Part shown: positions 21,654 to 28,719 of the stretch, piece by piece
Numbering within the stretch: position 1 is the first letter of the stretch
Layout of the letters: every line of letters begins with the position of its first letter
Translations under genes and position numbers: made by a program
Notes under the pieces: model-generated
Databases searched by the model: none
What the model was told of the DNA's origin: nothing
Seen by the model: only the letters and a program-made list of their open reading frames with translations
Assembly: GCA_910585815.1 (NCBI GenBank)
Contig: CAJUFJ010000046.1
Location: 1-29,352, forward strand
From: an uncultured Oscillospiraceae bacterium
GTDB taxonomy: Bacteria > Bacillota > Clostridia > Oscillospirales > Oscillospiraceae
Reading direction: 5' to 3'
Length of the DNA: 29,352 nt

Positions 21654-22102
21654 TGAAAAGAGTCTTTAATTCGGGCTTATTTTTACTTTTTATGGCGGCG
21701 ATAATGGTATTGCCTGCTCAGGCAATGTCCAACAGCTATCAAGAATATGAGGTAGTTTACACTGAATCCGGCAATATTGAGATTGAAACTACTACTATTA
21801 TTTATGCGTCTGCGTTTCGCAGTAGCAGTAGAAAGGCAGATATAGTATCTTCTGTAAAGCAAAATGGAGCGGTAATTGCTGAGGTTACATTATCTGCCAC
21901 TTTCGGCTATGACGGGAAAACGGCATGGGTATCAAGCGCCAGCAGTTCTCATACTACATATAGTGGATGGAGCTATGGCAGTGAAAAGATTACCAAATCC
22001 GGCGGGACCGCTTCATTAACTGGCACACTTAGTCACTTATTGCACAGAAATATCCCCGTCAATATTTCCCTGACCTGTTCCCCCACAGGACAAATCAGCT
22101 GA
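21653..22102 (+). CDS. Small secreted protein, last gene of the PadR operon
   Basis: A 149-aa protein with a signal peptide (FLLFMAAIMVLPAQAMS). The mature part is about 125 aa, rich in Ser, Thr and Tyr, probably beta-stranded (TTIIYASAFRSSSRKAD, SHTTYSGWSYGSEKI). No family recognised. It overlaps the preceding gene by one base and is more AT-rich than the housekeeping genes. An exported effector or cell-wall component under PadR control is plausible. Confidence 0.65.
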   Translation: MKRVFNSGLFLLFMAAIMVLPAQAMSNSYQEYEVVYTESGNIEIETTTIIYASAFRSSSRKADIVSSVKQNGAVIAEVTLSATFGYDGKTAWVSSASSSHTTYSGWSYGSEKITKSGGTASLTGTLSHLLHRNIPVNISLTCSPTGQIS

Positions 22103-22110
22103 ATCAAAAA

Positions 22111-22146
22111 GACCGCCCCCATCCGGAATGCCGGCTGGGGGCTTGT
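22111..22146. terminator. Shared terminator between convergent genes
   Basis: Stem GCCCCCA/TGGGGGC with inner CCGG/CCGG (22115-22142). On the - strand it is followed by GGTCTTTTT, ending the toxin transcript. On the + strand it follows the secreted-protein gene by 12 bases and may work there less well, as no long T-run follows. Confidence 0.75.
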
Positions 22147-22151
22147 CCTGT

Positions 22152-22643
22152 TTAGAGGTTGTCCGCTATGTCAGACTGCTGCGACCGCAATTTATCCAAA
22201 ATCGCGTGGATGTTGGGCTGGGTAGGCATAAACTTTGCGCCACGCTTAAGTAAACCGACAACCCGTCTGGCCTTCTTTTCAATTTCGCGTACCGTATGCT
22301 CGCTTGTTAGACGAAGGTGGTTGCCGGATACGGTATATTTTCGCTCGATATAACATTCTGTTATCGGGAAAATATCCTGAATCAAAAAGACGCTCTGCCG
22401 GCCGTTGTCCAGCCTGGCGATGTGCAGCGTGTCACATGGCTTGCCCTTTTCGATACGCTGATCGATGATGCGCTGATATTTTTCGATTCGGCTGGAGAGG
22501 GGGATCATCCAATAGAGCCCGTTTTTTGTATCCTGAAAGCAATAATAATGCGGTCGGTTTGCATCCTTGTTTCCCTTCAGGTATGGGTCAGACATATCCT
22601 GGAAAAAACGATCTTTAATAATGTAGAAACCGGATTTTTCCAT
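22152..22643 (-). CDS. Type III toxin, ToxN/AbiQ/CptN-like endoribonuclease
   Basis: A 163-aa protein. Residues 44-55 (YWMIPLSSRIEK) match the active-site region of ToxN (APLTSPKK, with Thr52, Ser53 and Lys55), giving Ser50/Ser51 and a basic residue here. A later segment FLIQDIFPI matches the ToxN/AbiQ core strand. The start MEKSGFYIIKDRFF and end FMPTQPN fit the CptN branch as remembered. Such toxins cut mRNA at adenine-rich sites and in many cases abort phage infection. It is preceded by an RNA repeat gene and terminator in the same direction, the hallmark of a type III system. The binding site is GAAGG. Family placement is from memory, without a search. Confidence 0.82.
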   Translation of the reverse strand: MEKSGFYIIKDRFFQDMSDPYLKGNKDANRPHYYCFQDTKNGLYWMIPLSSRIEKYQRIIDQRIEKGKPCDTLHIARLDNGRQSVFLIQDIFPITECYIERKYTVSGNHLRLTSEHTVREIEKKARRVVGLLKRGAKFMPTQPNIHAILDKLRSQQSDIADNL

Positions 22644-22674
22644 CTGCCTTCACTCTTTATTATGTAGAAGAAAT

Positions 22675-22707
22675 AATATCCCTGCCCGATGATCTGGCAG
22701 GGATATT
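22675..22707 (-). terminator. Attenuating terminator between antitoxin RNA and toxin gene
   Basis: A perfect 12-bp stem AATATCCCTGCC/GGCAGGGATATT with a 9-base loop, then ATTTCTTC on the - strand. The short T-run suits a leaky terminator, which lets some transcripts reach the toxin start 31 bases further on, as in type III systems. Confidence 0.8.
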
Positions 22708-22715
22708 ACTTACGC

Positions 22716-22806
22716 CCCAACCACTTATATACCGCATATTGGTCAGCGGTAAAACTTGCAACCCAACCACTTATATACCGCATATTGGTCAGCGGTAAAA
22801 CTTGCA
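22716..22806 (-). repeat. Two tandem 45-nt repeats of the antitoxin RNA
   Basis: Units 22716-22760 and 22762-22806 are identical over all 45 bases, separated by a single base. They read CCCAACCACTTATATACCGC at the left end on the + strand. Confidence 0.95.
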
Positions 22807-22823
22807 GGAGCTTTTCTACAAAC

Positions 22824-22852
22824 AGTATATGCGAAATTGCGGATGCTGTCAA
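22824..22852 (-). promoter_or_regulatory. Promoter of the type III toxin-antitoxin system
   Basis: On the - strand TTGACA (22852-22847), 17 bases, TATACT (22829-22824). It is near consensus and places the start about 10 bases before the first repeat, as expected for an abundant antitoxin RNA. Confidence 0.8.
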
Positions 22853-22917
22853 CAGGAAATTACAGCTTGCGGATGTCTTGCCTGCGGCGGCTCCTGCACA
22901 GAAGCCTGCGGAAAGGA

Positions 22918-23241
22918 TTACAGGTTATCCATATTCCGCAGATAGGCCTCCGCGCCGTAGCGCAGGCAGCGCTGGAGCCGCCGCTCCCCCCGTTTGATGG
23001 TGCGGGAGACGGTGGACTTGTCCACCCCCATGACCTCCCCAATCTCCCGCATATTTTTCCCCTCGGCGTAGTACAGCAGCATCACCTGCCGCTGCTTGGC
23101 GGTCACGTCCTCCCGCAGGCAGCGGATCAGGTTGCGCTTCAGGCGGCTGATCTCCTGGCTGTTGTCGGCGGCAATCTGCCGGGAGTACATGGCCATGTCG
23201 GCGGCATAGAGCTTGCCCTTTCTATATCGTGTATTTGGCAT
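22918..23241 (-). CDS. Sigma-70 region 4 protein (phage/element type)
   Basis: A 107-aa protein with a C-terminal helix-turn-helix of the sigma-70 region 4 kind: TAKQRQVMLLYYAEGKNMRE, then GVDKSTVSRTIKRGERRLQR. No region 2 is present, so it is not a full sigma factor. Small proteins of this kind are frequent in prophages and conjugative elements of Firmicutes. ATG 23241 follows AGGGGG; an in-frame ATG at 23262 lies inside the preceding gene. It ends about 65 bases before the toxin-antitoxin promoter, in the same direction. Confidence 0.75.
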   Translation of the reverse strand: MPNTRYRKGKLYAADMAMYSRQIAADNSQEISRLKRNLIRCLREDVTAKQRQVMLLYYAEGKNMREIGEVMGVDKSTVSRTIKRGERRLQRCLRYGAEAYLRNMDNL

Positions 23242-23458
23242 TCCGGCGATACCCCCTGTCATAGTAACGCTCGGTTAAAACGGCCAGTTCGTTGGCCTCC
23301 CGCAGCATGGTGGACAGCATCCGGATGCGGTCCTGAAGCTGGCAGCGCCGGTCGGCGTTCCGGGTTTGTCTCAGCAAATATTCCAGCTGGCAGATACGCA
23401 GGTCCAGCGCGTGGGCGTGAGCCCGGTACTCCAGCGAAAGCTCAGCTAACGTCATCAC
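23222..23458 (-). CDS. Small helical protein of a mobile-element type operon
   Basis: A 77- or 78-aa helical protein rich in Arg, Leu and Glu (EYRAHAHALDLRICQLEYLL, LQDRIRMLSTMLREANE), likely coiled coil. No family recognised. The start is GTG 23458 or the adjacent ATG 23455, both behind GAGGAGGG. It overlaps the sigma-like gene at its 3' end and the zinc-ribbon frame at its 5' end (ATGTGATG), so the three are or were one operon. Confidence 0.55.
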   Translation of the reverse strand: MMTLAELSLEYRAHAHALDLRICQLEYLLRQTRNADRRCQLQDRIRMLSTMLREANELAVLTERYYDRGYRRNAKYTI

Positions 23459-23637
23459 ATTCCCTCCTCAGCTTGTAAACGGTTCCAGCACTGGGCGCAC
23501 AGCCCCCGACTGCCCCAGGGCCGGTCGTATTGATATTGCTCCCCACCGCATTGGGGACAAAACCAGGCCGGCGGCTGTGTCTGAATGTCCCGAAGGGGTG
23601 GGGCAAAAAATTTTTTGTTTTTTACTTGACAGACCTC
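23455..23637 (-). pseudogene. Zinc-ribbon ORF lacking a start codon
   Basis: The frame encodes about 60 residues and includes WFCPQCGG and GLCAQCWNRL, a four-cysteine zinc ribbon, ending with TGA at 23457-23455. Reading upstream, a stop occurs at 23640-23638 and no ATG, GTG or TTG lies in frame between it and the cysteines, although a GGAGG is present near 23637. The 5' end overlaps the promoter region of the tRNA genes. It appears to be a truncated first gene of the operon with the helical and sigma-like genes. Confidence 0.45.
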
Positions 23638-23654
23638 CTATTCTTTGCTATAAT
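23626..23654 (+). promoter_or_regulatory. Consensus promoter of the tRNA genes
   Basis: TTGACA (23626-23631), 17 bases, TATAAT (23649-23654): a perfect match, as usual for stable RNA genes. The first tRNA begins 29 bases after the -10 box. Confidence 0.9.
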
Positions 23655-23682
23655 AATGCCTGCTGTTGGACAGCCGCCATGT

Positions 23683-23758
23683 GCTGGTGTAGCTCAGCCG
23701 GTAGAGCAGCTGATTTGTAATCAGCAGGTCGGGGGTTCGAATCCGTCCACCAGCTCCA
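23683..23758 (+). tRNA. tRNA-Thr (anticodon TGT)
   Basis: A 76-base cloverleaf. Acceptor arms GCTGGTG/CACCAGC, D arm with AGCTCAGCCGGTAGAGC, anticodon loop TTTGTAA giving TGT, T arm with GGTTCGAATCC, discriminator T and encoded CCA. It is followed nine bases later by tRNA-Tyr. Confidence 0.97.
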
Positions 23759-23767
23759 ACGAAATAT

Positions 23768-23852
23768 GGAGGAGTTCCCGAGTGGCCAAAGGGGGCAGAC
23801 TGTAAATCTGTTGCGTTTCGCTTCGGTGGTTCGAATCCACCCTCCTCCACCA
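23768..23852 (+). tRNA. tRNA-Tyr (anticodon GTA)
   Basis: An 85-base tRNA with acceptor arms GGAGGAG/CTCCTCC, anticodon loop CTGTAAA giving GTA, a long variable arm (class II, as expected for bacterial tRNA-Tyr), T arm GGTTCGAATCC, discriminator A and encoded CCA. Confidence 0.97.
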
Positions 23853-23897
23853 AGAAGATCGGTTTTCCCGTAGGGAAGGCCGATTTTCTTTTTTTTC
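23853..23897 (+). terminator. Terminator of the tRNA operon
   Basis: Imperfect stem AAGAAGATCGGTTTTCCC/GGGAAGGCCGATTTTCTT around GTA, followed by eight T. It begins directly after the tRNA-Tyr CCA end. Confidence 0.8.
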
Positions 23898-23919
23898 GCG
23901 CCAGACAGCCAACAGAGAA

Positions 23920-23957
23920 AATCACAGTTATAGAACATATGTTCTATAACTGTGATT
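23920..23957. promoter_or_regulatory. Perfect 38-bp palindrome with LexA-box-like centre
   Basis: Every base from 23920 to 23957 pairs with its mirror position. The centre AGAACATATGTTCT fits the Gram-positive LexA consensus core GAACnnnnGTTC. A minus-strand promoter, TTGACA (23986-23981), 17 bases, TATCCT (23963-23958), abuts it, so the predicted start lies inside the palindrome and a bound protein would block it. No gene lies behind that promoter; the transcript would run antisense through the tRNA genes. It may be what is left of a lost element's control region. Confidence 0.5.
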
Positions 23958-24109
23958 AGGATACTATTTTCTGCCGGGAATGTCAACGGGGAAAATCGAA
24001 AATTTGTTCGATAACGTACCGGTTTATGGGACTGTCCCGAGCGGGAAGGGGGAGGGCAAGAGAAAACCATGAAAGCCTAACCGCTCCAAGGGCTTTGTGT
24101 GCCTGCGGT

Positions 24110-24201
24110 CTACCAAATGTCTACCAAAAAAGCCGTCAATTCCCTGCGCCGCAGGAGGTTGACGGCTTTCCACATTTTAGGACGTCTACCAGATGTCTAC
24201 C
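24110..24201. repeat. Near-identical direct repeats flanking a hairpin
   Basis: TCTACCAAATGTCTACCA (about 24111-24128) and TCTACCAGATGTCTACCA (about 24184-24201) differ at one base. Between them a hairpin AAAGCCGTCAA/TTGACGGCTTT is followed by T residues on the - strand (about 24170-24128), so it could terminate minus-strand transcripts. CTACCAAATG occurs again at about 24379. The rest of 23958-24312 holds nothing else recognisable. Confidence 0.5.
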
Positions 24202-24312
24202 AGCTTTACTTATTTACGTCGAAAGTGCCCGTATTAATGAATTTTCTCCTCACTTTCGCAACTTTTCAACCTCGTGTAAGGGGCGTGACACGGCGGTGGC
24301 GGGGGCGAAATG

Positions 24313-24342
24313 TTGAAAAACCTCGAAATTTTTGGATAAAAT
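24313..24342 (+). promoter_or_regulatory. Probable promoter of the S-layer-type protein gene
   Basis: TTGAAA (24313-24318), 18 bases, TAAAAT (24337-24342). It leaves a leader of about 113 nt before the start codon; long leaders are usual for highly expressed surface-layer genes. Confidence 0.5.
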
Positions 24343-24461
24343 GGCGAAAATTGTTTCAAAAAGGTTAAATCTTCGGAGGCTACCAAATGGGACAAATTTC
24401 CACCTTTTATCCAAATCCCGGCCCCTCTCAGGCCGAAAAATTTTGTAAGGAGGAAATCCGA

Positions 24462-27400
24462 ATGAGAAACCTGAAGCGGGCCCTCAGCCTCACTCTGGCC
24501 TCTGTCATGCTGCTTGGCATGATGGTCGTCGGCACCAGTGCGGCTGCGGGCTATGACGATGTCAAGGAAACTGACAACGTCGAAGCCATCGAGGTTCTGC
24601 AGGCCGTTGAGGTCATGGTCGGTGACGACCGTGGCTTTGGTCCGGACCGCCCTGTCAGCCGTGCTGAGATGGCAGTGGTCATGGGCAAGCTGCTGAACCT
24701 GGATTACAACTACTATGTTGCTACCTGCCCCTTTGCCGACGTGAGCGGCAACTATGACTGGGCCAAGGGCTGGGTCGGTGCCTGCGCCGCCAACGGCATT
24801 GTGTCCGGCCGCGGCGACGGCATCTACGATCCCGCCGCCACTGTTACCGCCGTGGAGGCCGCCTCTATGATGATGCGTGCCCTGGGCTATTTCCGTTACC
24901 AGAACGACTACTCCGACGGCTTTATGGTATCCACCGTCCGTCTGGGCACCAAAATCGGCATCTTTGAGGGTGTAGGCACCGACGCCGCTACCCCCATGAC
25001 CCGTAACCAGGTGGCTCAGATGGCTCTGAACGCCCTGAAGACCGGCATGGTGGAGCCCGACGGCAACACCATCGACCTGACCACTCCCGACGGCACCGTG
25101 TTTACCGGTAAGGTCAACTACGTCAACGTCACCAGCGACAAGCCCTTTGCCCGGGCCATCAAGTCCACGCAGGCCACCTCGGTTGGCTCCACCAACCTGG
25201 GTACCATCGTGGAGCTGGGCGAGCAGCTGTATGACGGCAAGCTGGAGCTGCGTGAGAACGACAACGACGTGTTCGGCCGTCCTGCCCGCACCTGGAAGTT
25301 CAACAGCGCCGATATTGGCACCTATGCCAAGAAGGAGCTGATTGTCAAGACTTATCACGAGAAAGTCACTGGCCGCACCGTGTATGACGAGCTGGGCCAG
25401 TCCACCATTCGCGACAACGCCCTGGAGTCCTACCTGAACGGCCACGAGACCAATATCGGCAAGGTCCAGCTGGTCCGTGCCAACAACAACGGTCTGGTTG
25501 ACACCAGCAACGGCAGTGCCGAAACCACCGGCCGCGGCGTGCTGACCGAGATTTACCTGGACCACGACCTGGACGTGATTACCATCGTGTCCATCGACAC
25601 CTATCTGGCTCAGGTCAACAGCGACTACAACGAGAACAGCGAGACTGTCTCTCTGTCCGTCTATGACGCCTTCAGCCCCCGCACCAAGCTGGTGGACCTG
25701 GAGGACGTGCCCGGCATCGTGGACCTGAAGAAGGACCAGTGGGTGCTGGTGAACTGGGCCGACGAGAGCACCGCCGAAGTCAACAAGCGCGTTGTGGTGA
25801 TCAGCGAGCCCGAAATTCTCTCCGACGTGAAGGCTACTCAGTTCAGCAGAAGCGAGGACGAGAACAAGGGCAACTACAACGATGATCCCACCGGCGAGCG
25901 CGTAACCAGCATTGTTGTTGATGGTACCGAATACAAGAACAACCGCCAGGCCTACTATGAGGAAGGCACCCTGTATGACTATCAGCAGGACTACCTGGTG
26001 AACAAGACCTACGACCTGTATCTGGATGCGTACGGCAACTTCATCGGCGCCGCTCTGCACTCCGGTGCTGACCAGTATGTCTTCATCGCCGGCTATGACC
26101 GTCCTCAGAGCTCCATCGGTGTCCGCACCGCTGATGCCGCCGCCATCTTCCCCGACGGAAGCATGGAGGTTATCAAGGTCAACGTGAAGAACACCAATGA
26201 CAATATTGAGGACTACCTGGAGGACAACCGGACTGCCAACTATGCCAACACTTCCGATACTCCTCTTAACTGCAAGCCTATCAATACTACAAACATTGCC
26301 AAGCTGGATGCCCGCTGGGACAACAATGCCTGGAAGTATTGGAGCTGGTCTGAGAACGACGGCGTTGCCGGTCAGTACCAGGAGAACATGTGGTACAGCT
26401 ACACCGAGGTGGACGGCGTTTACACCCTGACTCCCGCCAAGGGCTGGACCCTGGACATGAACACCGCCTCCGATCCCACTGAGATCGTCATCAACTGCTC
26501 CAACGTCCGCCTGACCCACGACGGCGATGCCGACGGCTTCCACATGGGCACCGGCCGCTCCTACAGCGAGGATGAGTCCGCCTTCATCACCGTGGAGCTG
26601 GGCGACACCGATGCCGGCGCTGACACCGGCGTGACCGAGGTCACCGGCACCTACACCGGCATCCAGAACGTGAATCTGGTTTACAAGACCAACCAGTGGG
26701 TCAATGCCGTGTATAACGCCAAGAATGGCTACATTGTGGCTGCCATCGTTCTGGGCGAGGCCGAGGGCGTTGTGGACAACTACGCCTTCATCCGTAGCGG
26801 TGTCTTCAATGAAAAATACGACGAGGCCACCAAGACCCACTACTGGGACTTCAAGTGCATCCTCAATGGCGAGCTGGTCACCAAGACCATCAAGAGCAAG
26901 TTCGACAGCACCGTGAGGCAGCTAGACGAAAACACCGTTCAGGAGCTGGTCCTCGACGCTGACGGCTACGTGGTCCGCATCAAGGATCTGGACGACACCG
27001 ATCCTGGCTCTGATGATGAGATCTACAACAACTACGACTACATCAACAACACCAATACCACTGGCAACAACACCATTAACCTGGATGACTACGACGTCTA
27101 TGACATCGTAATCAACAGTGGCTTCCCCAATGCCACCGCTACCGGTGTGAACTTCCAGATGGGCGACGCCTACTGCATCGACCTGGCGCTCCAGAACAAC
27201 ACCCTGCACTATGACCGGGACGTCAAGGACGTGGGCCTCCACTTCGTGAATAACGCTAAGGCTGTTGTCCGGCAGTATGTCAACAACGACTGGACCTGGC
27301 AGTCCTACAGCTCCGTGGCTCAGGCCTTCAACACCCTGACCGATGCGGACAACGACACTACCAACAACGCCACCAACCTGAAGCAGTTCAACGGCCGCAT

Positions 27401-28673
27401 TGTTGCCGTTCTGAACAGCCGCGGCGAGGCCGAGTGGGTCTTCTTCTGGGATTACACCCGCGCCAACACCATCACCAACGGCTACAGCGTCACCTTCACC
27501 GGCGACACCGCCAAGGTTGACGTGACCAACATCACCGGCATTGCCAAGGGTGAGACCGTTACCTTCACCGTGCCCGCCAAGAACGGCTGCACTGTGACCA
27601 ACGTCCAGATCGCGGGCGGCGCTGTGCTGACGCCCGACGCCAACGGTGTGTACACCATCAACCGGGTGAACAGCAACCTGAGTGTCAGAATTACTGCAAC
27701 TGGTACTCCTGTCACTCCCGCGAACATCGCGTTTACCTGGAATCAGCCCGCTAACGCCGTGATCTTCGGTGTCGGCAACTACGCGAACGGCACTGCCAGC
27801 GCACAGGTTAACGCCGGTTACCTGAACTTCAGCATCGACTGGGGTACTGTGGCCAACCCTGGCCGCGTCGTGACGCTGGACGGGGTTACTCTGACCGAGA
27901 GCAGCACTCAAGGCAGCATCTACAACTACAGTGCGGTGGTCACCGCAACCGATCATGCCATGGTAATTGGCGGCGTTGTAGCTGCTAGCTACAACCTGAC
28001 CATCCCCAACGACTGGAAAGTCAAGTGGGCCGCCGGCGCCGGCTGGGACGCCAGTAATGGTGATGGTACCGATGTGACCAGCACAGGAACTGCTATCTCT
28101 GTTCCTGAAGGCGCTTCTCTGACCGTTACTGTTGCTGTTGCTGACCAGAGCGATAACTGCTACCGGTATATCACCGGCCTGCCCGAGGCTCAGCAGATGC
28201 AGGCTTCCGTAACCAACGCCCTGTCCCTCACCATGCCTGCTGGGGCGGTGACCATTTCCGGCACCAAGTATCACAAGATTGATACGACTCTGGTGCTGAC
28301 CGCTAAGACCGGTACCGGTGCTCCTACTATGAATGACAGCACACTGGGCGCCACTGTTGCCGCCGCCACTGGCGCGGATAGCAAGACCGTCAATGGTGCG
28401 CTGTACGTCAAGGAAGGCGATAAGCTTGCGGTTACCTTTACCCTGACCACCACCGGCGGCGGCACTGCCTATACTGCCGACCTGTTCGCTTATGTCAGCA
28501 GCCCGGCTGGTACAACTAACGACTTTGGCACCAATGCTGCGGCTGTGAAGGTCGTTGACACTGGCGCTGTGGCAAACTTGGGTACCACCAATACCATCAC
28601 TGTCCCTGGAACTGCCAAGGATGTTGATGATATTACCTTCACCTATGGTAACCAGGCTGCTCTGAACGCCTAA
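24462..28673 (+). CDS. Large S-layer-homology (SLH) domain surface protein
   Basis: A 1403-aa exported protein. It has a signal peptide (residues about 1-29, MRNLKRALSLTLASVMLLGM then ...GTSAAA) followed by three SLH modules at about 31-80, 90-142 and 150-197; the first has the key SRAEM motif at 66-70. SLH modules anchor proteins to pyruvylated wall polymers. The remaining 1200 residues are beta-rich, acidic, and very rich in Asn, Asp and Thr. Near the C-terminus, GIAKGETVTFTVPAKNGCTV resembles bacterial repeat modules of surface proteins. ATG 24462 follows AAGGAGGAA; ATG 24387 upstream lacks a site. It is a single-gene unit with its own terminator, a candidate major S-layer or adhesion protein. 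Confidence 0.88.
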   Translation: MRNLKRALSLTLASVMLLGMMVVGTSAAAGYDDVKETDNVEAIEVLQAVEVMVGDDRGFGPDRPVSRAEMAVVMGKLLNLDYNYYVATCPFADVSGNYDWAKGWVGACAANGIVSGRGDGIYDPAATVTAVEAASMMMRALGYFRYQNDYSDGFMVSTVRLGTKIGIFEGVGTDAATPMTRNQVAQMALNALKTGMVEPDGNTIDLTTPDGTVFTGKVNYVNVTSDKPFARAIKSTQATSVGSTNLGTIVELGEQLYDGKLELRENDNDVFGRPARTWKFNSADIGTYAKKELIVKTYHEKVTGRTVYDELGQSTIRDNALESYLNGHETNIGKVQLVRANNNGLVDTSNGSAETTGRGVLTEIYLDHDLDVITIVSIDTYLAQVNSDYNENSETVSLSVYDAFSPRTKLVDLEDVPGIVDLKKDQWVLVNWADESTAEVNKRVVVISEPEILSDVKATQFSRSEDENKGNYNDDPTGERVTSIVVDGTEYKNNRQAYYEEGTLYDYQQDYLVNKTYDLYLDAYGNFIGAALHSGADQYVFIAGYDRPQSSIGVRTADAAAIFPDGSMEVIKVNVKNTNDNIEDYLEDNRTANYANTSDTPLNCKPINTTNIAKLDARWDNNAWKYWSWSENDGVAGQYQENMWYSYTEVDGVYTLTPAKGWTLDMNTASDPTEIVINCSNVRLTHDGDADGFHMGTGRSYSEDESAFITVELGDTDAGADTGVTEVTGTYTGIQNVNLVYKTNQWVNAVYNAKNGYIVAAIVLGEAEGVVDNYAFIRSGVFNEKYDEATKTHYWDFKCILNGELVTKTIKSKFDSTVRQLDENTVQELVLDADGYVVRIKDLDDTDPGSDDEIYNNYDYINNTNTTGNNTINLDDYDVYDIVINSGFPNATATGVNFQMGDAYCIDLALQNNTLHYDRDVKDVGLHFVNNAKAVVRQYVNNDWTWQSYSSVAQAFNTLTDADNDTTNNATNLKQFNGRIVAVLNSRGEAEWVFFWDYTRANTITNGYSVTFTGDTAKVDVTNITGIAKGETVTFTVPAKNGCTVTNVQIAGGAVLTPDANGVYTINRVNSNLSVRITATGTPVTPANIAFTWNQPANAVIFGVGNYANGTASAQVNAGYLNFSIDWGTVANPGRVVTLDGVTLTESSTQGSIYNYSAVVTATDHAMVIGGVVAASYNLTIPNDWKVKWAAGAGWDASNGDGTDVTSTGTAISVPEGASLTVTVAVADQSDNCYRYITGLPEAQQMQASVTNALSLTMPAGAVTISGTKYHKIDTTLVLTAKTGTGAPTMNDSTLGATVAAATGADSKTVNGALYVKEGDKLAVTFTLTTTGGGTAYTADLFAYVSSPAGTTNDFGTNAAAVKVVDTGAVANLGTTNTITVPGTAKDVDDITFTYGNQAALNA

Positions 28674-28688
28674 GCTATCCATATTTTA

Positions 28689-28717
28689 CCCCCGGGCACA
28701 AGCCCGGGGGCCTTTTT
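28689..28717. terminator. Terminator between the convergent SLH and tail-like genes
   Basis: A perfect 9-bp stem CCCCCGGGC/GCCCGGGGG with loop ACAA, then CCTTTTT on the + strand. It lies 15 bases after the SLH-gene stop and three bases before the stop of the convergent gene. Confidence 0.9.
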
Positions 28718-28719
28718 CA

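Larger units (their letters stand above)
22675..22817 (-). ncRNA. Type III antitoxin RNA (CptI/ToxI-like)
   Basis: The RNA is transcribed toward the toxin gene. It starts near 22817 and contains two identical 45-nt repeats (22806-22762 and 22760-22716, period 46), with perhaps the start of a third. In each repeat TACCGC/GCGGTA form a 6-bp stem whose loop has ACCA, able to pair with TGGT further on, so an H-type pseudoknot is possible, as in known ToxI-type RNAs. It ends in a hairpin (22707-22675). The toxin cuts the repeats into single units that inhibit it. Two repeats of about 45 nt fit the CptIN family. Confidence 0.8.

Noticed and set aside
22716..22806. CRISPR array
   Set aside because: Only two repeats with a single base between them, so no spacers; position between promoter, terminator and a ToxN-like gene explains it as a type III antitoxin RNA.
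23648..24070. Minus-strand reading frames of 95-140 codons across 23638-24070
   Set aside because: They are translations of the antisense of the tRNA-Thr and tRNA-Tyr genes (typical strings such as WTDSNPRPADYKSAALPAE), a known annotation artefact.
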